A stretch of DNA of 64,000 nucleotides from Candidatus Binataceae bacterium (GTDB taxonomy: Bacteria > Desulfobacterota > Binatia > Binatales > Binataceae): NCBI GenBank assembly GCA_035508495.1, contig DATJMX010000084.1:29927-93926 (forward strand). The letters run 5' to 3'. The notes beneath the pieces are model-generated. The model was not told where the DNA came from. It did not search any database and saw nothing but the letters and a program-made list of their open reading frames with translations. Every line of letters begins with the position of its first letter. Positions within the stretch are counted from its first letter, which is position 1. A program made the position numbers and the translations under genes. Positions 36,350-44,489 of this stretch are shown one piece after another.

Positions 36350-37171
36350 TCACGGACTGGGCGCAGTCTGACCTTGCACCGCGATGATTTCCTCCGCGAA
36401 GCTGTATGCGACCTGCACGCTTTCGCCGGTCGATAATGCGCCACCGCTGATTGCCGAGATAACCCCGGTGACGCGGTTGACACTGTAATCAACGTTCTGC
36501 TGGAGCTCGACGCCGCCCGCGGCAGTTACTGTCACGGCAAATACATTCTGGTTTGGCAATGTGATATTGCCGCTCGAATCTACCGTGTAGGAGGCAGCAG
36601 CTACCGTGATCGCAGTCGTGCCGCCTTCGTCCATCGCGACACCTTTGGTAAAGAGCGGGAAGTTCGGCGTGGTGCTCGGCTCGACCGCCATCGTTACCAG
36701 CGCAAAGTTGCTGGCGTAGATCCAGACGCCGCCCTGCCGATCGCGTTCGATGAATCGCTCACGCAGCGGATACATCTTGCGGCAGGCCGGCACGATGAAG
36801 CCCGTGAGCGCCGCGCGAATCGACTCGATAATCGCGTACGCGCCCGGGCTGGTCCCATCGGGAGCGGAGCCCACGCCCCATCCAAGGTCGCGCATCATTA
36901 TCGTGATCTCGAACTCGAGCCGGCGTTCTTGGATGATCGCGGCGGTATCGAGCAGCTCGCCGTATTTCGCACCCGCGTAGCGCACCAGCGCCGCGCCTAC
37001 GCGGTGAGTCATGCGATATGACTCCGGGTCATCGGGAAAATGAGCAATTTCGATCCCGCTGATCGTCGCCTGGAGCCGCGCCACGATCGCGCTCTCGATC
37101 GACTCGAGGTCGGTCGGAGTCGGCGGCGAGAAGGTTTGCCCGGTCCATGGGCTGTCGAGCATCACGCCCAT
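36350..37171 (-). CDS. Mu gp37-like (DUF1834) tail-completion protein with extra C-terminal beta domain
   Basis: The 273-residue protein. Residues about 20-170 match the DUF1834/gp37 family (LESIESAIVARLQ, ALVRYAGAKYGELLDTAAI, RRLEFEITIMMRDLGW), needed for joining head and tail in Mu. Residues about 190-262 form an additional beta domain not usual in the family, with DYSVNRVTGVISAISGGALS. That block is very close to the insert in the sheath protein. The start is 1 bp after the gp36-like stop; a second ATG three codons on is possible. Confidence 0.83.
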   Translation of the reverse strand: MGVMLDSPWTGQTFSPPTPTDLESIESAIVARLQATISGIEIAHFPDDPESYRMTHRVGAALVRYAGAKYGELLDTAAIIQERRLEFEITIMMRDLGWGVGSAPDGTSPGAYAIIESIRAALTGFIVPACRKMYPLRERFIERDRQGGVWIYASNFALVTMAVEPSTTPNFPLFTKGVAMDEGGTTAITVAAASYTVDSSGNITLPNQNVFAVTVTAAGGVELQQNVDYSVNRVTGVISAISGGALSTGESVQVAYSFAEEIIAVQGQTAPSP

Positions 37172-37172
37172 T

Positions 37173-37607
37173 TCAGAAGCCCTTCAATCGATCGCGAGTA
37201 AAAACGCGGCCCGGCCCTTCAACCGTTTCCGCATCGACCGCGATCGGTGCCTCTCTGCCATCGACCGCGAGTCCCAGCGTGAGCTCGCCGGAGGCGACCT
37301 TGGAGAGGACCGCGGTGGCATCGTCGTATCGGCGGCGCGCGTCGGCCAGGTCATGAAGCGGACGCAAGGACTGCAAACGATACATCGCGATGTCACTCGA
37401 AAGGCGGTTCAATACCGCAGGCGGATCGCTCAGCGGCAGAGTGAATCGCGCTTCGAGGTAAGAATCGATTTCCGCCGCTGCGTCATCGAGCGCCTGCTGC
37501 AGCGACGTGGTATTGACGGTCGTCGCAGTCGGATCCTCATTCGTGAGCTGAACCAGGTCGCGATTCGGATACCGATTGATCATGTCCTGTGGCGATGCGT
37601 AACTCAC
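37173..37607 (-). CDS. Mu gp36-like (DUF1320) head-tail protein
   Basis: The 144-residue protein of the DUF1320 family. It begins YASPQDMINRYPNRDLVQLT and has the ALDDAAAEIDSYLEARFTLPL block that identifies the family. It is found between major head and sheath genes in Mu-like phages and thought to be a head-tail connector. It is separated from the major head gene by a very GC-rich 131-bp gap with a strong hairpin. Confidence 0.88.
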   Translation of the reverse strand: MSYASPQDMINRYPNRDLVQLTNEDPTATTVNTTSLQQALDDAAAEIDSYLEARFTLPLSDPPAVLNRLSSDIAMYRLQSLRPLHDLADARRRYDDATAVLSKVASGELTLGLAVDGREAPIAVDAETVEGPGRVFTRDRLKGF

Positions 37608-37642
37608 TGGCTATTCCTTGAATGCAATCTCAGCAGCTCGGC

Positions 37643-37679
37643 CCCGCGGGCGCGGACGGGGGATGCCCGCGCCCGCGGG
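37643..37679. promoter_or_regulatory. 12-bp perfect GC hairpin between head and tail genes
   Basis: Arms 37643-37654 and 37668-37679 (CCCGCGGGCGCG and its reverse complement) flank a 13-nt loop, just after the major head gene on the minus strand. There is no U-tract, so a processing or mRNA-stabilising hairpin that sets capsid versus tail expression is more likely than a strong terminator. Confidence 0.5.
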
Positions 37680-37738
37680 AGGCCTTCGCCGGCTCCGCGG
37701 GCAGGAGGAGGAACCCGCGGCGCCGGCCGCGAGGGAGA

Positions 37739-38686
37739 CTAGGAGAGGTACTCGCTGACAATCAGATCCGCGCTGTTGCGCCAGATATTGGTGGTTGCAA
37801 CGCTGGCGCTCGCGCCGGTGCCGGCCATGAATTCGGAATTGAGCAGCTGGCGCGCGACTTCTTCGAGCGAGGGCGGCACTACGAGGTAGACTCCGGTGCG
37901 GCTCGAAAGCGCGCCGAACGGCTGACCCGCGTCGGTTTTGAACCCGCGCATCGCGGCCCGCGCCGCGCCGTAGTTGGCTGGATTACTCAGATCGGTGTTG
38001 CTGGCGTAAGCAAGCTGCCAGAGACCGACCCCAGTGTTGGCGCGCCCGTCGACGCCGTAGCGGAACTCGCGCCGATTGAATACTGCTTCATCGGTGACCG
38101 AGTTCATGCGCGTAACTGCATATTCGCGGCGGAGCTGGAAAATGAACGGGCGAATCGCCCGCGAGGCATCGACCAAATACCAGTATGAACCGCTGCCGCT
38201 GGTGTTCACATTCGAAGCAGTGGCGCCGCCTGGCTCACCCATCAAGCCGACCGGGTGACTCGCCGAAAAGAACGGCTCGCCGTCGAAGCCAACGACCAGC
38301 GACGGATTACTCACTGCGTTAGCCAGCATCGAGAACAGCAGCATGTCGGGATGAATCTTGGTATCCCATCCGAGCTGCTCGATGATCGGCTCGTAAACGC
38401 CGTACGTGTCGTCTTCGATATCGTTGCGATCGATCGACACTGTATCTTCGAAGTTTTTGTTGACGATCGTGTAGGTATGCGCTTCGAGGGCCTGCACCAC
38501 GCGATCGCCCAGCCATTCGCGAAACTTGGTCGTGCGCCCGAGCCATGGATAGGTCGTCTGGCGCGAGCCCGATCGCACTACCGACGCGATCTGCTCGTAA
38601 TACGAAGGCGGCTTTTCGAAGCCGCGCTGAAATACTACGTCGAATCCGGTGAACAGGGCGCTCAGATTTGCAGCCGAAATTTCCAT
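37739..38686 (-). CDS. Mu-like major head (capsid) protein gpT
   Basis: The 315-residue capsid subunit of the Mu gpT family (HK97-type fold). Family features are the N-terminal LSALFTGFDVVFQRGFE, WLGRTTKFREWLGDRVVQAL and EDTVSIDRNDIEDDTYGVYEPI, with a central ASHPVG stretch. The C-terminus ends NSEFMAGTGASASVATTNIWRNSADLIV. Full length with no disruption suggests it could still assemble. Confidence 0.92.
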   Translation of the reverse strand: MEISAANLSALFTGFDVVFQRGFEKPPSYYEQIASVVRSGSRQTTYPWLGRTTKFREWLGDRVVQALEAHTYTIVNKNFEDTVSIDRNDIEDDTYGVYEPIIEQLGWDTKIHPDMLLFSMLANAVSNPSLVVGFDGEPFFSASHPVGLMGEPGGATASNVNTSGSGSYWYLVDASRAIRPFIFQLRREYAVTRMNSVTDEAVFNRREFRYGVDGRANTGVGLWQLAYASNTDLSNPANYGAARAAMRGFKTDAGQPFGALSSRTGVYLVVPPSLEEVARQLLNSEFMAGTGASASVATTNIWRNSADLIVSEYLS

Positions 38687-38717
38687 TATGCTTACCTGCC
38701 CGTGATACTGGATGCGC

Positions 38718-39200
38718 TCAGGACGCCACGTTGGCCTGATGCCAGAAATCGACCCACACCTGGCCGGTCGAATCGATTGCGACGACCTGGCCCGCGACTG
38801 CGTATTGCTGGACCGAAGCGCCGCTGGCGCGATCCGCCGCAGTCACGTTGTTATCGTCGAGCGCGAAGCACTGCGCGCCCACCTGCGCCGCGCCAATCGA
38901 ACTATCCTGCCCGTAAAGAAAAACGCCTTTGCGTATAACGATGGAGAGCGCGCCAGCCGCGCCCGGATTGTTGATCGCGTTCTCACCTACGGTGCCGTCC
39001 TGCACGCGCTCGGCGCGGCCGATAATCTTGAGCGCGTTGGCGGTCGTGGTCGTGGCTGAGGCAGGCACCGCATTGCCCGCCGCGTCGAGCGCGACCATCC
39101 CGCCCAGGTAGATGTTGGTATTCGCTTCAACGGGATAGACGCGGAACCGCCCGCCATCGCCCATCTCCGGCGTATTGCGTGAGTTCGTCAGAGCCGCCAT
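38718..39200 (-). CDS. Capsid decoration-like protein
   Basis: The 160-residue protein between protease and major head genes, where Mu-like phages of the BcepMu type encode a small head protein. It is beta-rich and Ala/Gly-rich (YPVEANTNIYLGGMVALDAAGNAV, GQVWVDFWHQ at the end), consistent with a cement or decoration protein. It is identified mainly by position and composition. Confidence 0.72.
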   Translation of the reverse strand: MAALTNSRNTPEMGDGGRFRVYPVEANTNIYLGGMVALDAAGNAVPASATTTTANALKIIGRAERVQDGTVGENAINNPGAAGALSIVIRKGVFLYGQDSSIGAAQVGAQCFALDDNNVTAADRASGASVQQYAVAGQVVAIDSTGQVWVDFWHQANVAS

Positions 39201-39255
39201 CGCCTATGCTCTCCTTGTCGCGCGGCGCCTGGTTGCGCCGGCATACGCGGTCGTT

Positions 39256-40350
39256 TCAGCGCTCGGAGCTGTCGCGGCCAAGGCGCAGGAAGTCGTCGCC
39301 ACCGTGCTTGCGCCGGAGATAATCAGAATTTTTCACGCCGAGTTGGGTGCAGATCGCGGTTTCGATTGTCGAGAGGATACCGCGCGGCTCGCGTCCCGTG
39401 GGATCGGCGCCAAGGCCCGATTCGCCTGCGACGACGACCGGCTGCTTTGCGGCAAATGCCTGGAAACCGCGCGCGTCGGCGGCGCAGTATGCGATCGCCC
39501 ACTCGCGCTGCGCGGGGATGAGCTTGCCGGCACGAATCGCCGCATCGACGGCGAGCTCGGCTTTCTCGCGCGCGCGTTCGGCGCGAATCGCATTGAGCTC
39601 GGTGAGAGCTTTCTGGAATTCCGCCACCGCCACGTAGCGCGCGGGATCGGGCAGCACAGCGTTCACGTCGGTCGCGGAGCCGTCGTCGTCGAGCAGCGCG
39701 CGCACGCCTTCGACGACATCGTCCGGCGTCGCGTCATCAGCCAGGCCGAGCAGCGCTCTCAGCTTGTCAAGAAGATCTTCCATGATGCCGTCCTTGGCGG
39801 CGGCGGTAAGATGCGCCGCCGTCGCGATCGCGGTCAGGTGGAGATTGGGATTGTTGGTAAGCCCGGCGCGGAGCAGCCGGGTCACGGTTCCATTTTCGGG
39901 ATCGAACTGAAAGACCGGCGACAGGTAGCGATACTCGCGGGCCGCGATTGCCGCCGCCGCGCGCTCGGTCCATTCGACTCGCCCCCAGACGGCGCCCTTG
40001 CGAACCTCGAGCTCGCGGATCCATCCGGCGGCGGGCGCGGGCCGGCCTTCGGGCGCGGCAAAGTCAGTCGCATGGTCGTAATCGATCGGGATCCCCGCCT
40101 CCATCCCGAGCCCCGCCGTGGCGGCGATCACCGCCTTTGGATTTGAAAGGCGAAATGGTCCGCGTCCGTCGCGCCCGTGGAAAATTCCGGCTGGGAGCAA
40201 TTCGACCCAGGCCGGCGGCGCCGACTGCAACGCGGACCTTGGTGGGAGCGCCTGATCTGGCGTGTATGAGGCGGGCACGCCGGCCGAGACAGCCTTGGCG
40301 ACTAGCGTCGGAGGGCTTTCGATGCTGGCGTGTGTGCTGAGGTCATCCAT
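39256..40350 (-). CDS. Mu I-like head maturation protease with scaffold tail
   Basis: The 364-residue protein, first gene of the cassette. The N-terminal half matches the Mu I protease family (GIPIDYDHATDFAAPEGRPA, WTERAAAAIAAREYRYLSPVF, LTNNPNL). The C-terminal half from about 190 is charged and helical, as expected for the scaffold (Mu Z) made from the same gene. Length is like Mu I (about 360). A hairpin and a promoter-like sequence lie just upstream. Confidence 0.88.
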   Translation of the reverse strand: MDDLSTHASIESPPTLVAKAVSAGVPASYTPDQALPPRSALQSAPPAWVELLPAGIFHGRDGRGPFRLSNPKAVIAATAGLGMEAGIPIDYDHATDFAAPEGRPAPAAGWIRELEVRKGAVWGRVEWTERAAAAIAAREYRYLSPVFQFDPENGTVTRLLRAGLTNNPNLHLTAIATAAHLTAAAKDGIMEDLLDKLRALLGLADDATPDDVVEGVRALLDDDGSATDVNAVLPDPARYVAVAEFQKALTELNAIRAERAREKAELAVDAAIRAGKLIPAQREWAIAYCAADARGFQAFAAKQPVVVAGESGLGADPTGREPRGILSTIETAICTQLGVKNSDYLRRKHGGDDFLRLGRDSSER

Positions 40351-40352
40351 CG

Positions 40353-40369
40353 CGCGGCATTGTGCCGCG
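40353..40369. promoter_or_regulatory. 7-bp hairpin in the leader of the phage cassette
   Basis: Perfect inverted repeat CGCGGCA-TTG-TGCCGCG, ending 3 bp before the first start codon of the minus-strand cassette and covering the place where a ribosome binding site would be. It could block translation initiation or act as an operator. Confidence 0.45.
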
Positions 40370-40393
40370 ATCGTGAAAAAGCGGTAAGGCTGA

Positions 40394-40422
40394 ATTGTTC
40401 ATCCTGAATCTTTATCAATCAA
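40394..40422 (-). promoter_or_regulatory. Candidate promoter for the phage structural cassette
   Basis: On the minus strand TTGATT (40422-40417) and AACAAT (40399-40394) are 17 bp apart, each matching 4 of 6 sigma-70 consensus bases. They lie in the most AT-rich patch of the area (40395-40450), about 44 bp before the cassette start codon. No other gene on this strand could use it. Confidence 0.4.
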
Positions 40423-40526
40423 TAAGTATCTATAACTAGCAATTCTAACCGCGATTTCGGTCGTGATTTTCCGCTGCGAACGCGTATGCTGCGCGTGCCG
40501 ATCTGCGTAGTCTGACCGCTCAGCAT

Positions 40527-41333
40527 ATGAAATCGAAGCTTCCAGTGATTGAAATTACGGGCCTGCGCGTCGAACGCGAAGCAACGATCATCCGCGCGAT
40601 CGACTGGCGCGTGATGCGCGGCGAGAACTGGACCATCCTTGGCCCGAACGGCTCAGGCAAGACCTCGCTGCTGCGCGCGATGACGGGTTATCTGGCGCCG
40701 ACCGTGGGCTCGATCAGCGTGCTCGGCGAGACTTACGGCCGCAGCGACTGGCGCGAGTTGCGCACGCGCATCGGGCTCGTGAGCTCGAGCGTTCAGCAGC
40801 TGATGGAAGACTCGGAGACCGCGCTCAAGGCCGTCATCAGCGGACGCTATGCGCAAATCGGCTACTGGGGCGAGATTGCCGCGGTCGATCGCAAACGCGC
40901 CGCGGCGATTCTACGACGTATCGAGGCGATCGCGATCGCCGATCGGATGTGGCTGCATCTGTCGCAGGGCGAGCGCCAGCGCGTGCTGATCGGACGTGCG
41001 CTGATGGCCGAGCCCAAGCTGCTCATCCTCGACGAGCCCTGCGCGGGACTCGATCCCGTGGCACGCGAGCACTTCCTGCAATTCATCCGCCGCCTGGCGG
41101 CACGGCGCGGCGCGCCGGCGATGATCCTGGTCACCCATCATGTCGAGGAGATCGTCGACGCATTCTCGCACGTGTTGATTCTGAAATCGGGCGAGGTGCT
41201 GGCGGCGGGCCGGCGCGAAGCAATCCTCAACTCGAAGAATCTGAGCCGTGCCTTCGGAGCAGCGGTGACCCTCGTGCGCGAGCGCGGCCGCTATGCGCTC
41301 AAGGTCAGGCCACAGACGCGGGTCGTTATCTGA
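40527..41333 (+). CDS. Orphan ABC transporter ATP-binding protein
   Basis: The 268-residue ATPase subunit. Walker A GPNGSGKT is at 39-46, signature LSQGE at 145-149, Walker B LLILDE at 165-170 and the switch histidine in THHVEEI. It resembles the YlmA/ModF-like stand-alone ATPases more than typical importers. No permease or binding protein is adjacent, so the partner is unknown. It is divergent from the phage cassette. Confidence 0.9.
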   Translation: MKSKLPVIEITGLRVEREATIIRAIDWRVMRGENWTILGPNGSGKTSLLRAMTGYLAPTVGSISVLGETYGRSDWRELRTRIGLVSSSVQQLMEDSETALKAVISGRYAQIGYWGEIAAVDRKRAAAILRRIEAIAIADRMWLHLSQGERQRVLIGRALMAEPKLLILDEPCAGLDPVAREHFLQFIRRLAARRGAPAMILVTHHVEEIVDAFSHVLILKSGEVLAAGRREAILNSKNLSRAFGAAVTLVRERGRYALKVRPQTRVVI

Positions 41334-41357
41334 CCGGTCAATCCAATTCGCGGCCTT

Positions 41358-44273
41358 TCAATCTCCGGTTCCCGTCAGTGAAATGCTTATCTTCGGATGC
41401 GACGGATCGCTGCTCTCGATCGTGATCGTCCTGGAGAAGCTGCCCGTCGTCGTCGGCTCGAACTTAACGGCCACCGGCGACGAATGCTTGTAGGTTATCG
41501 CGATCTGGGTCGAGCCCGAGCTGAATGGCGCCGTGGGCGGAACCGGTTTCGCGATCAGCGTCACCTTGCCGGCGTCGCCGATCGTGAGGTTGAGGCTCTT
41601 GGTCGTGCCGCGCTTGACCTTTCCGAATGCGAGCGAGGCCGGACTCCACGTCATCTCGCTGCCCGCCCGAGCGGCGATAGCGGGAGTGGCAGTCGGCGTC
41701 GGTGTCGGCGTGGGCGTTCGAGTGAGCGACGGCCGCGGAGTTGAGGTGGCGGTTGGAGTCGCAGACCTCGTCGGCGTCGGCTTTGCCGTAGCGGTCGGGG
41801 TTGCAGTCGAGGTCGAGGTCGCGGTCGCGGTCGCGGTAGGAGTCGGCGTTGGATTTGGCTGATCGATTTCGACTGCGCGGTTGTTGCCGCTGTCGGCGAT
41901 CCAGAGATTCTGCGCGGCATCAAAAGCGAGATCGCCGGGCATGCACAGACTGTCCGCTCCGACACCGTTGAGGTCCGCCGGCGCGACTCCGCCCTCGCAT
42001 CCATTGCCGCTGAAGTTCGACGCTGCGCCCTGCCCCATCACGCGCGTGGCCGAGGGGTCCGCTGTGAATGGCGGATCGAACTCAAGAACGCGATTATTCG
42101 CAGTGTCGGCCACCAGGAGGCGCCCGACCGCATCCGCCGCAACTCCGAGCGGCGCGCACAGGACAGAGGCGCTCGTCATCGCGCCGGCATTGCACTTGAT
42201 CGCATTGAAGGCGCCGGCCTGGCCGAAAACCCGGTTCGCGGACTGTGAGGTGAGAGGCGTATCAAATTCGAGCACGCGATTGTTCAGCGTATCGGCGATG
42301 TAGAGAATTCCGTCCGGATCGATCGCAACGCCCTGCGGATCGCACAAGGTCGCGGCGCTCGGGCCGCTGCTGTTGCACGTGTTGCCGCTCGAGGTTGCCT
42401 GACCGAACACGAGCAATCCAACCTTCGAAGTCAGCGGCGCGCCGAATTCAACGACGCGATTGTTGCCGGCGTCGGCGACATACAACCTTCCCGATGAGTC
42501 GAGCGTGAGGCCGCCGGGAGAGCACAAAGTTGCAAGCGTCACGCTGCTCGAGCATTCGAGGGTCGTGAAACCGGGCTGGCCTAAAACTGTATTCGCAGCG
42601 AATGCCGCGCTCGGCCGCGAGTTGGGATAGGCCGCGAACGGATCGCCGAAAATCAGCACGCGATTGTTGCGCGTATCGGCGACGTACACGTTCCCCGACC
42701 GATCAACCGCGACGCCGGATGGCGCGCACAAACTGTCAGCACCAAGTCCGTTATTGTCCGACGCGCCATTGCCGTCGTTGCACTTGTAGCTGCCCAGATC
42801 GGGCTGGCCGAGCGCGAGATCGGCCGCCTGCCCGGCGGTGAACGATGACACATCGTACCATCCGAGCACGCGATTGTTGCGCGCGTCGGCGACATAAAGA
42901 TGCGGATGGCCGGGTACCGAAACCGCATCGAGCGCGGTGGCGGCCGGAGCATCGAGGCCGATCGCATCGACCAGGTTGAGCGCATTGGAGCCGTATTGTT
43001 GCGGGCCCTGCCCCGCGACTCCCGACGCGACCTTGGTCTCGGGCGGATTCTGCTCGGTGAACTGCAGCGCGCGATTGTTCCCTTCGTCGGCTACGTAGAG
43101 CCAGTTGTTGCCATCAATCGCGAGCCCCATCGGAAACGACAACGAGGCCGACGTTGCGCCCATGCCATTGGCGCCGATCGCCAGATTAACCGTCGCCGTG
43201 TTGGGAAGCGCCAGCGCCTGCTGGTACTCGAGGATCTGACTCGTCGGCTCCGACGCGAGGTAGAAATTCCCATTGCTATCGACGGCGACGCCCGACGGAC
43301 TCAGGATACCGTTGCCCGAGAAAATCAGATTCGCGGTGGTGCCGTTGGTCTGCCCCGCGCCAAACGGACCGGTGAATTCGAGTGCGCGATTATTCGCCGT
43401 GTCGCTCGCGAACAGGTTGCCCGACTGATCGAGCGCGAGCCCGACGCCGATGAAACCGTTGAAGCACAGTTGTGCAGCGGCGCCGAGGCCGCTCTGATTG
43501 CACGCGCTGGTCGTGAAACTTCCGCCCTGGCCGAACACGACATCCGCGGTTGCGTCGCCCGAGTTTCCGATCGCACCTTTCACGGCGGATGCCGGCAGCG
43601 GCTTGAAGTAAACCAGGATGCGGTTGTTGCCGACGTCGTCGACGAACAGATTGCCCGATCCATCGAGCGCGAGACCCTGCGGACCCGCCAGACTGTCGGC
43701 GCTGGTGCCACCGTCGTTGACCATCGACGACATCAGATCGCCGCTCTGGCCGAATACGAGCTGCGCCGCGAACGACGCCGTCTGCCCGCTCGACTTCATC
43801 GCCGCGAATGGATCGCTGTAGAGCGTCACACGATTGTTTCCCGTATCCGCGATGTAGACGTTGTGGGCGCTATCGACCGCCACACCGGCCGGCTCGTTGA
43901 GCGTCGTCGCGCCGGCGGTCGCCCCCTGGTTCGCATACGGCGAGTTGAAGTCCGGCTGTCCGATGACGAGATCCGCAGGATTGCCCGCCGCGAACGATGC
44001 CGTGCTCGCGTATCCCAGGACGCGACTGTTAGCGGTATCAGCAACGAAGACGTGGCCCGAGACATTGTCAACCGTGATCGCATGCGGGGCGTCCATCCCC
44101 GTCGCATCGACAAAGTTCGGCGCCGTCTTGGTAAAATCGATTTGTCCGAGGAGGTGGGCCGCCGATGTGTCGCCCGTTGCCGCACGCAGACGGCCATCAA
44201 TCGCTTCAGCGACCAAAGCTACCGCGATCAGGATAATCGCGGCCCCGGCGCGCGCTCCCATTGACGAACGCAT
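41358..44273 (-). CDS. Secreted NHL-repeat protein with Pro/Thr linker and ASH-like C-terminal domain
   Basis: The 971-residue exported protein. A signal peptide covers about 1-31. Many NHL beta-propeller repeats follow, each with the form GVAVD-x-GNVYVADTxNNRVL (for example SRNRV-type endings near FVADTANSRVLGY, YIADTGNNRVTLY, YVADARNNRVLGW), enough for two propellers up to about residue 815. A low-complexity Pro/Thr/Ala linker occupies about 815-870. The C-terminal about 95 residues form an Ig-like ASH/choice-of-anchor domain (LAFGKVKRGTTKSLNL, ITIESSDPSHPKISISLTGTG). GGGGAC precedes the ATG at 44273. Likely a surface protein-binding scaffold. Confidence 0.85.
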   Translation of the reverse strand: MRSSMGARAGAAIILIAVALVAEAIDGRLRAATGDTSAAHLLGQIDFTKTAPNFVDATGMDAPHAITVDNVSGHVFVADTANSRVLGYASTASFAAGNPADLVIGQPDFNSPYANQGATAGATTLNEPAGVAVDSAHNVYIADTGNNRVTLYSDPFAAMKSSGQTASFAAQLVFGQSGDLMSSMVNDGGTSADSLAGPQGLALDGSGNLFVDDVGNNRILVYFKPLPASAVKGAIGNSGDATADVVFGQGGSFTTSACNQSGLGAAAQLCFNGFIGVGLALDQSGNLFASDTANNRALEFTGPFGAGQTNGTTANLIFSGNGILSPSGVAVDSNGNFYLASEPTSQILEYQQALALPNTATVNLAIGANGMGATSASLSFPMGLAIDGNNWLYVADEGNNRALQFTEQNPPETKVASGVAGQGPQQYGSNALNLVDAIGLDAPAATALDAVSVPGHPHLYVADARNNRVLGWYDVSSFTAGQAADLALGQPDLGSYKCNDGNGASDNNGLGADSLCAPSGVAVDRSGNVYVADTRNNRVLIFGDPFAAYPNSRPSAAFAANTVLGQPGFTTLECSSSVTLATLCSPGGLTLDSSGRLYVADAGNNRVVEFGAPLTSKVGLLVFGQATSSGNTCNSSGPSAATLCDPQGVAIDPDGILYIADTLNNRVLEFDTPLTSQSANRVFGQAGAFNAIKCNAGAMTSASVLCAPLGVAADAVGRLLVADTANNRVLEFDPPFTADPSATRVMGQGAASNFSGNGCEGGVAPADLNGVGADSLCMPGDLAFDAAQNLWIADSGNNRAVEIDQPNPTPTPTATATATSTSTATPTATAKPTPTRSATPTATSTPRPSLTRTPTPTPTPTATPAIAARAGSEMTWSPASLAFGKVKRGTTKSLNLTIGDAGKVTLIAKPVPPTAPFSSGSTQIAITYKHSSPVAVKFEPTTTGSFSRTITIESSDPSHPKISISLTGTGD
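41680..41860 (-). repeat. Low-complexity Pro/Thr/Ala linker repeat
   Basis: On the minus strand the gene reads PTPTPTATATATSTSTAT-type dipeptide runs, visible in DNA as repeated GTCGGC/GGTCGC-like hexamers. It links the propellers to the C-terminal domain and is prone to length change by slippage. Confidence 0.8.
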
Positions 44274-44356
44274 GCCATGTCCCCTTTCACCGCCTCAGGG
44301 CAGGTAAGTCAGTTGGCAGACATCTGCTAGACTTGGGCGATAATACACAGATTATG

Positions 44357-44379
44357 ATGCTAATAGAATAGATTAGCAT
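44357..44379. promoter_or_regulatory. 23-bp palindrome between divergent genes
   Basis: Arms ATGCTAAT (44357-44364) and ATTAGCAT (44372-44379) are perfect inverted repeats around a 7-bp centre, in an AT-rich patch between the divergent NHL gene and the repeat-protein gene. Size and symmetry fit a dimeric repressor operator. Confidence 0.45.
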
Positions 44380-44489
44380 TCTTTTGCGACTCAGTGGCCG
44401 TACTTGCGGGTTTTTACGGCGATCATTTTCCCTGCTAAAGTGGCTCGCGATTTCACTTCGGACCCATCCGCGAAAAGGAGACCGCGATC

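Noticed and set aside
21829..40350. Extracellular contractile injection system (Afp/PVC type)
   Set aside because: There is no AAA+ ATPase, no eCIS-type multiple tube genes and no toxin cargo; capsid protein and Mu/P2-type genes point to a phage origin.
21829..40350. Complete inducible prophage
   Set aside because: No integrase/transposase, terminase, portal, replication, repressor or lysis gene is present, and no attachment-site repeat was found by eye near 21770-21830 or 40370-40520.
41680..41860. Short tandem repeat that could suggest a CRISPR-like array
   Set aside because: Repeats are hexamer-scale and in frame, encoding a Pro/Thr linker; there are no spacers.
42900..44264. 454-codon plus-strand frame opposite the NHL gene
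   Set aside because: Arg/Ala-rich antisense shadow, no domain, and the NHL repeats prove the minus-strand frame.
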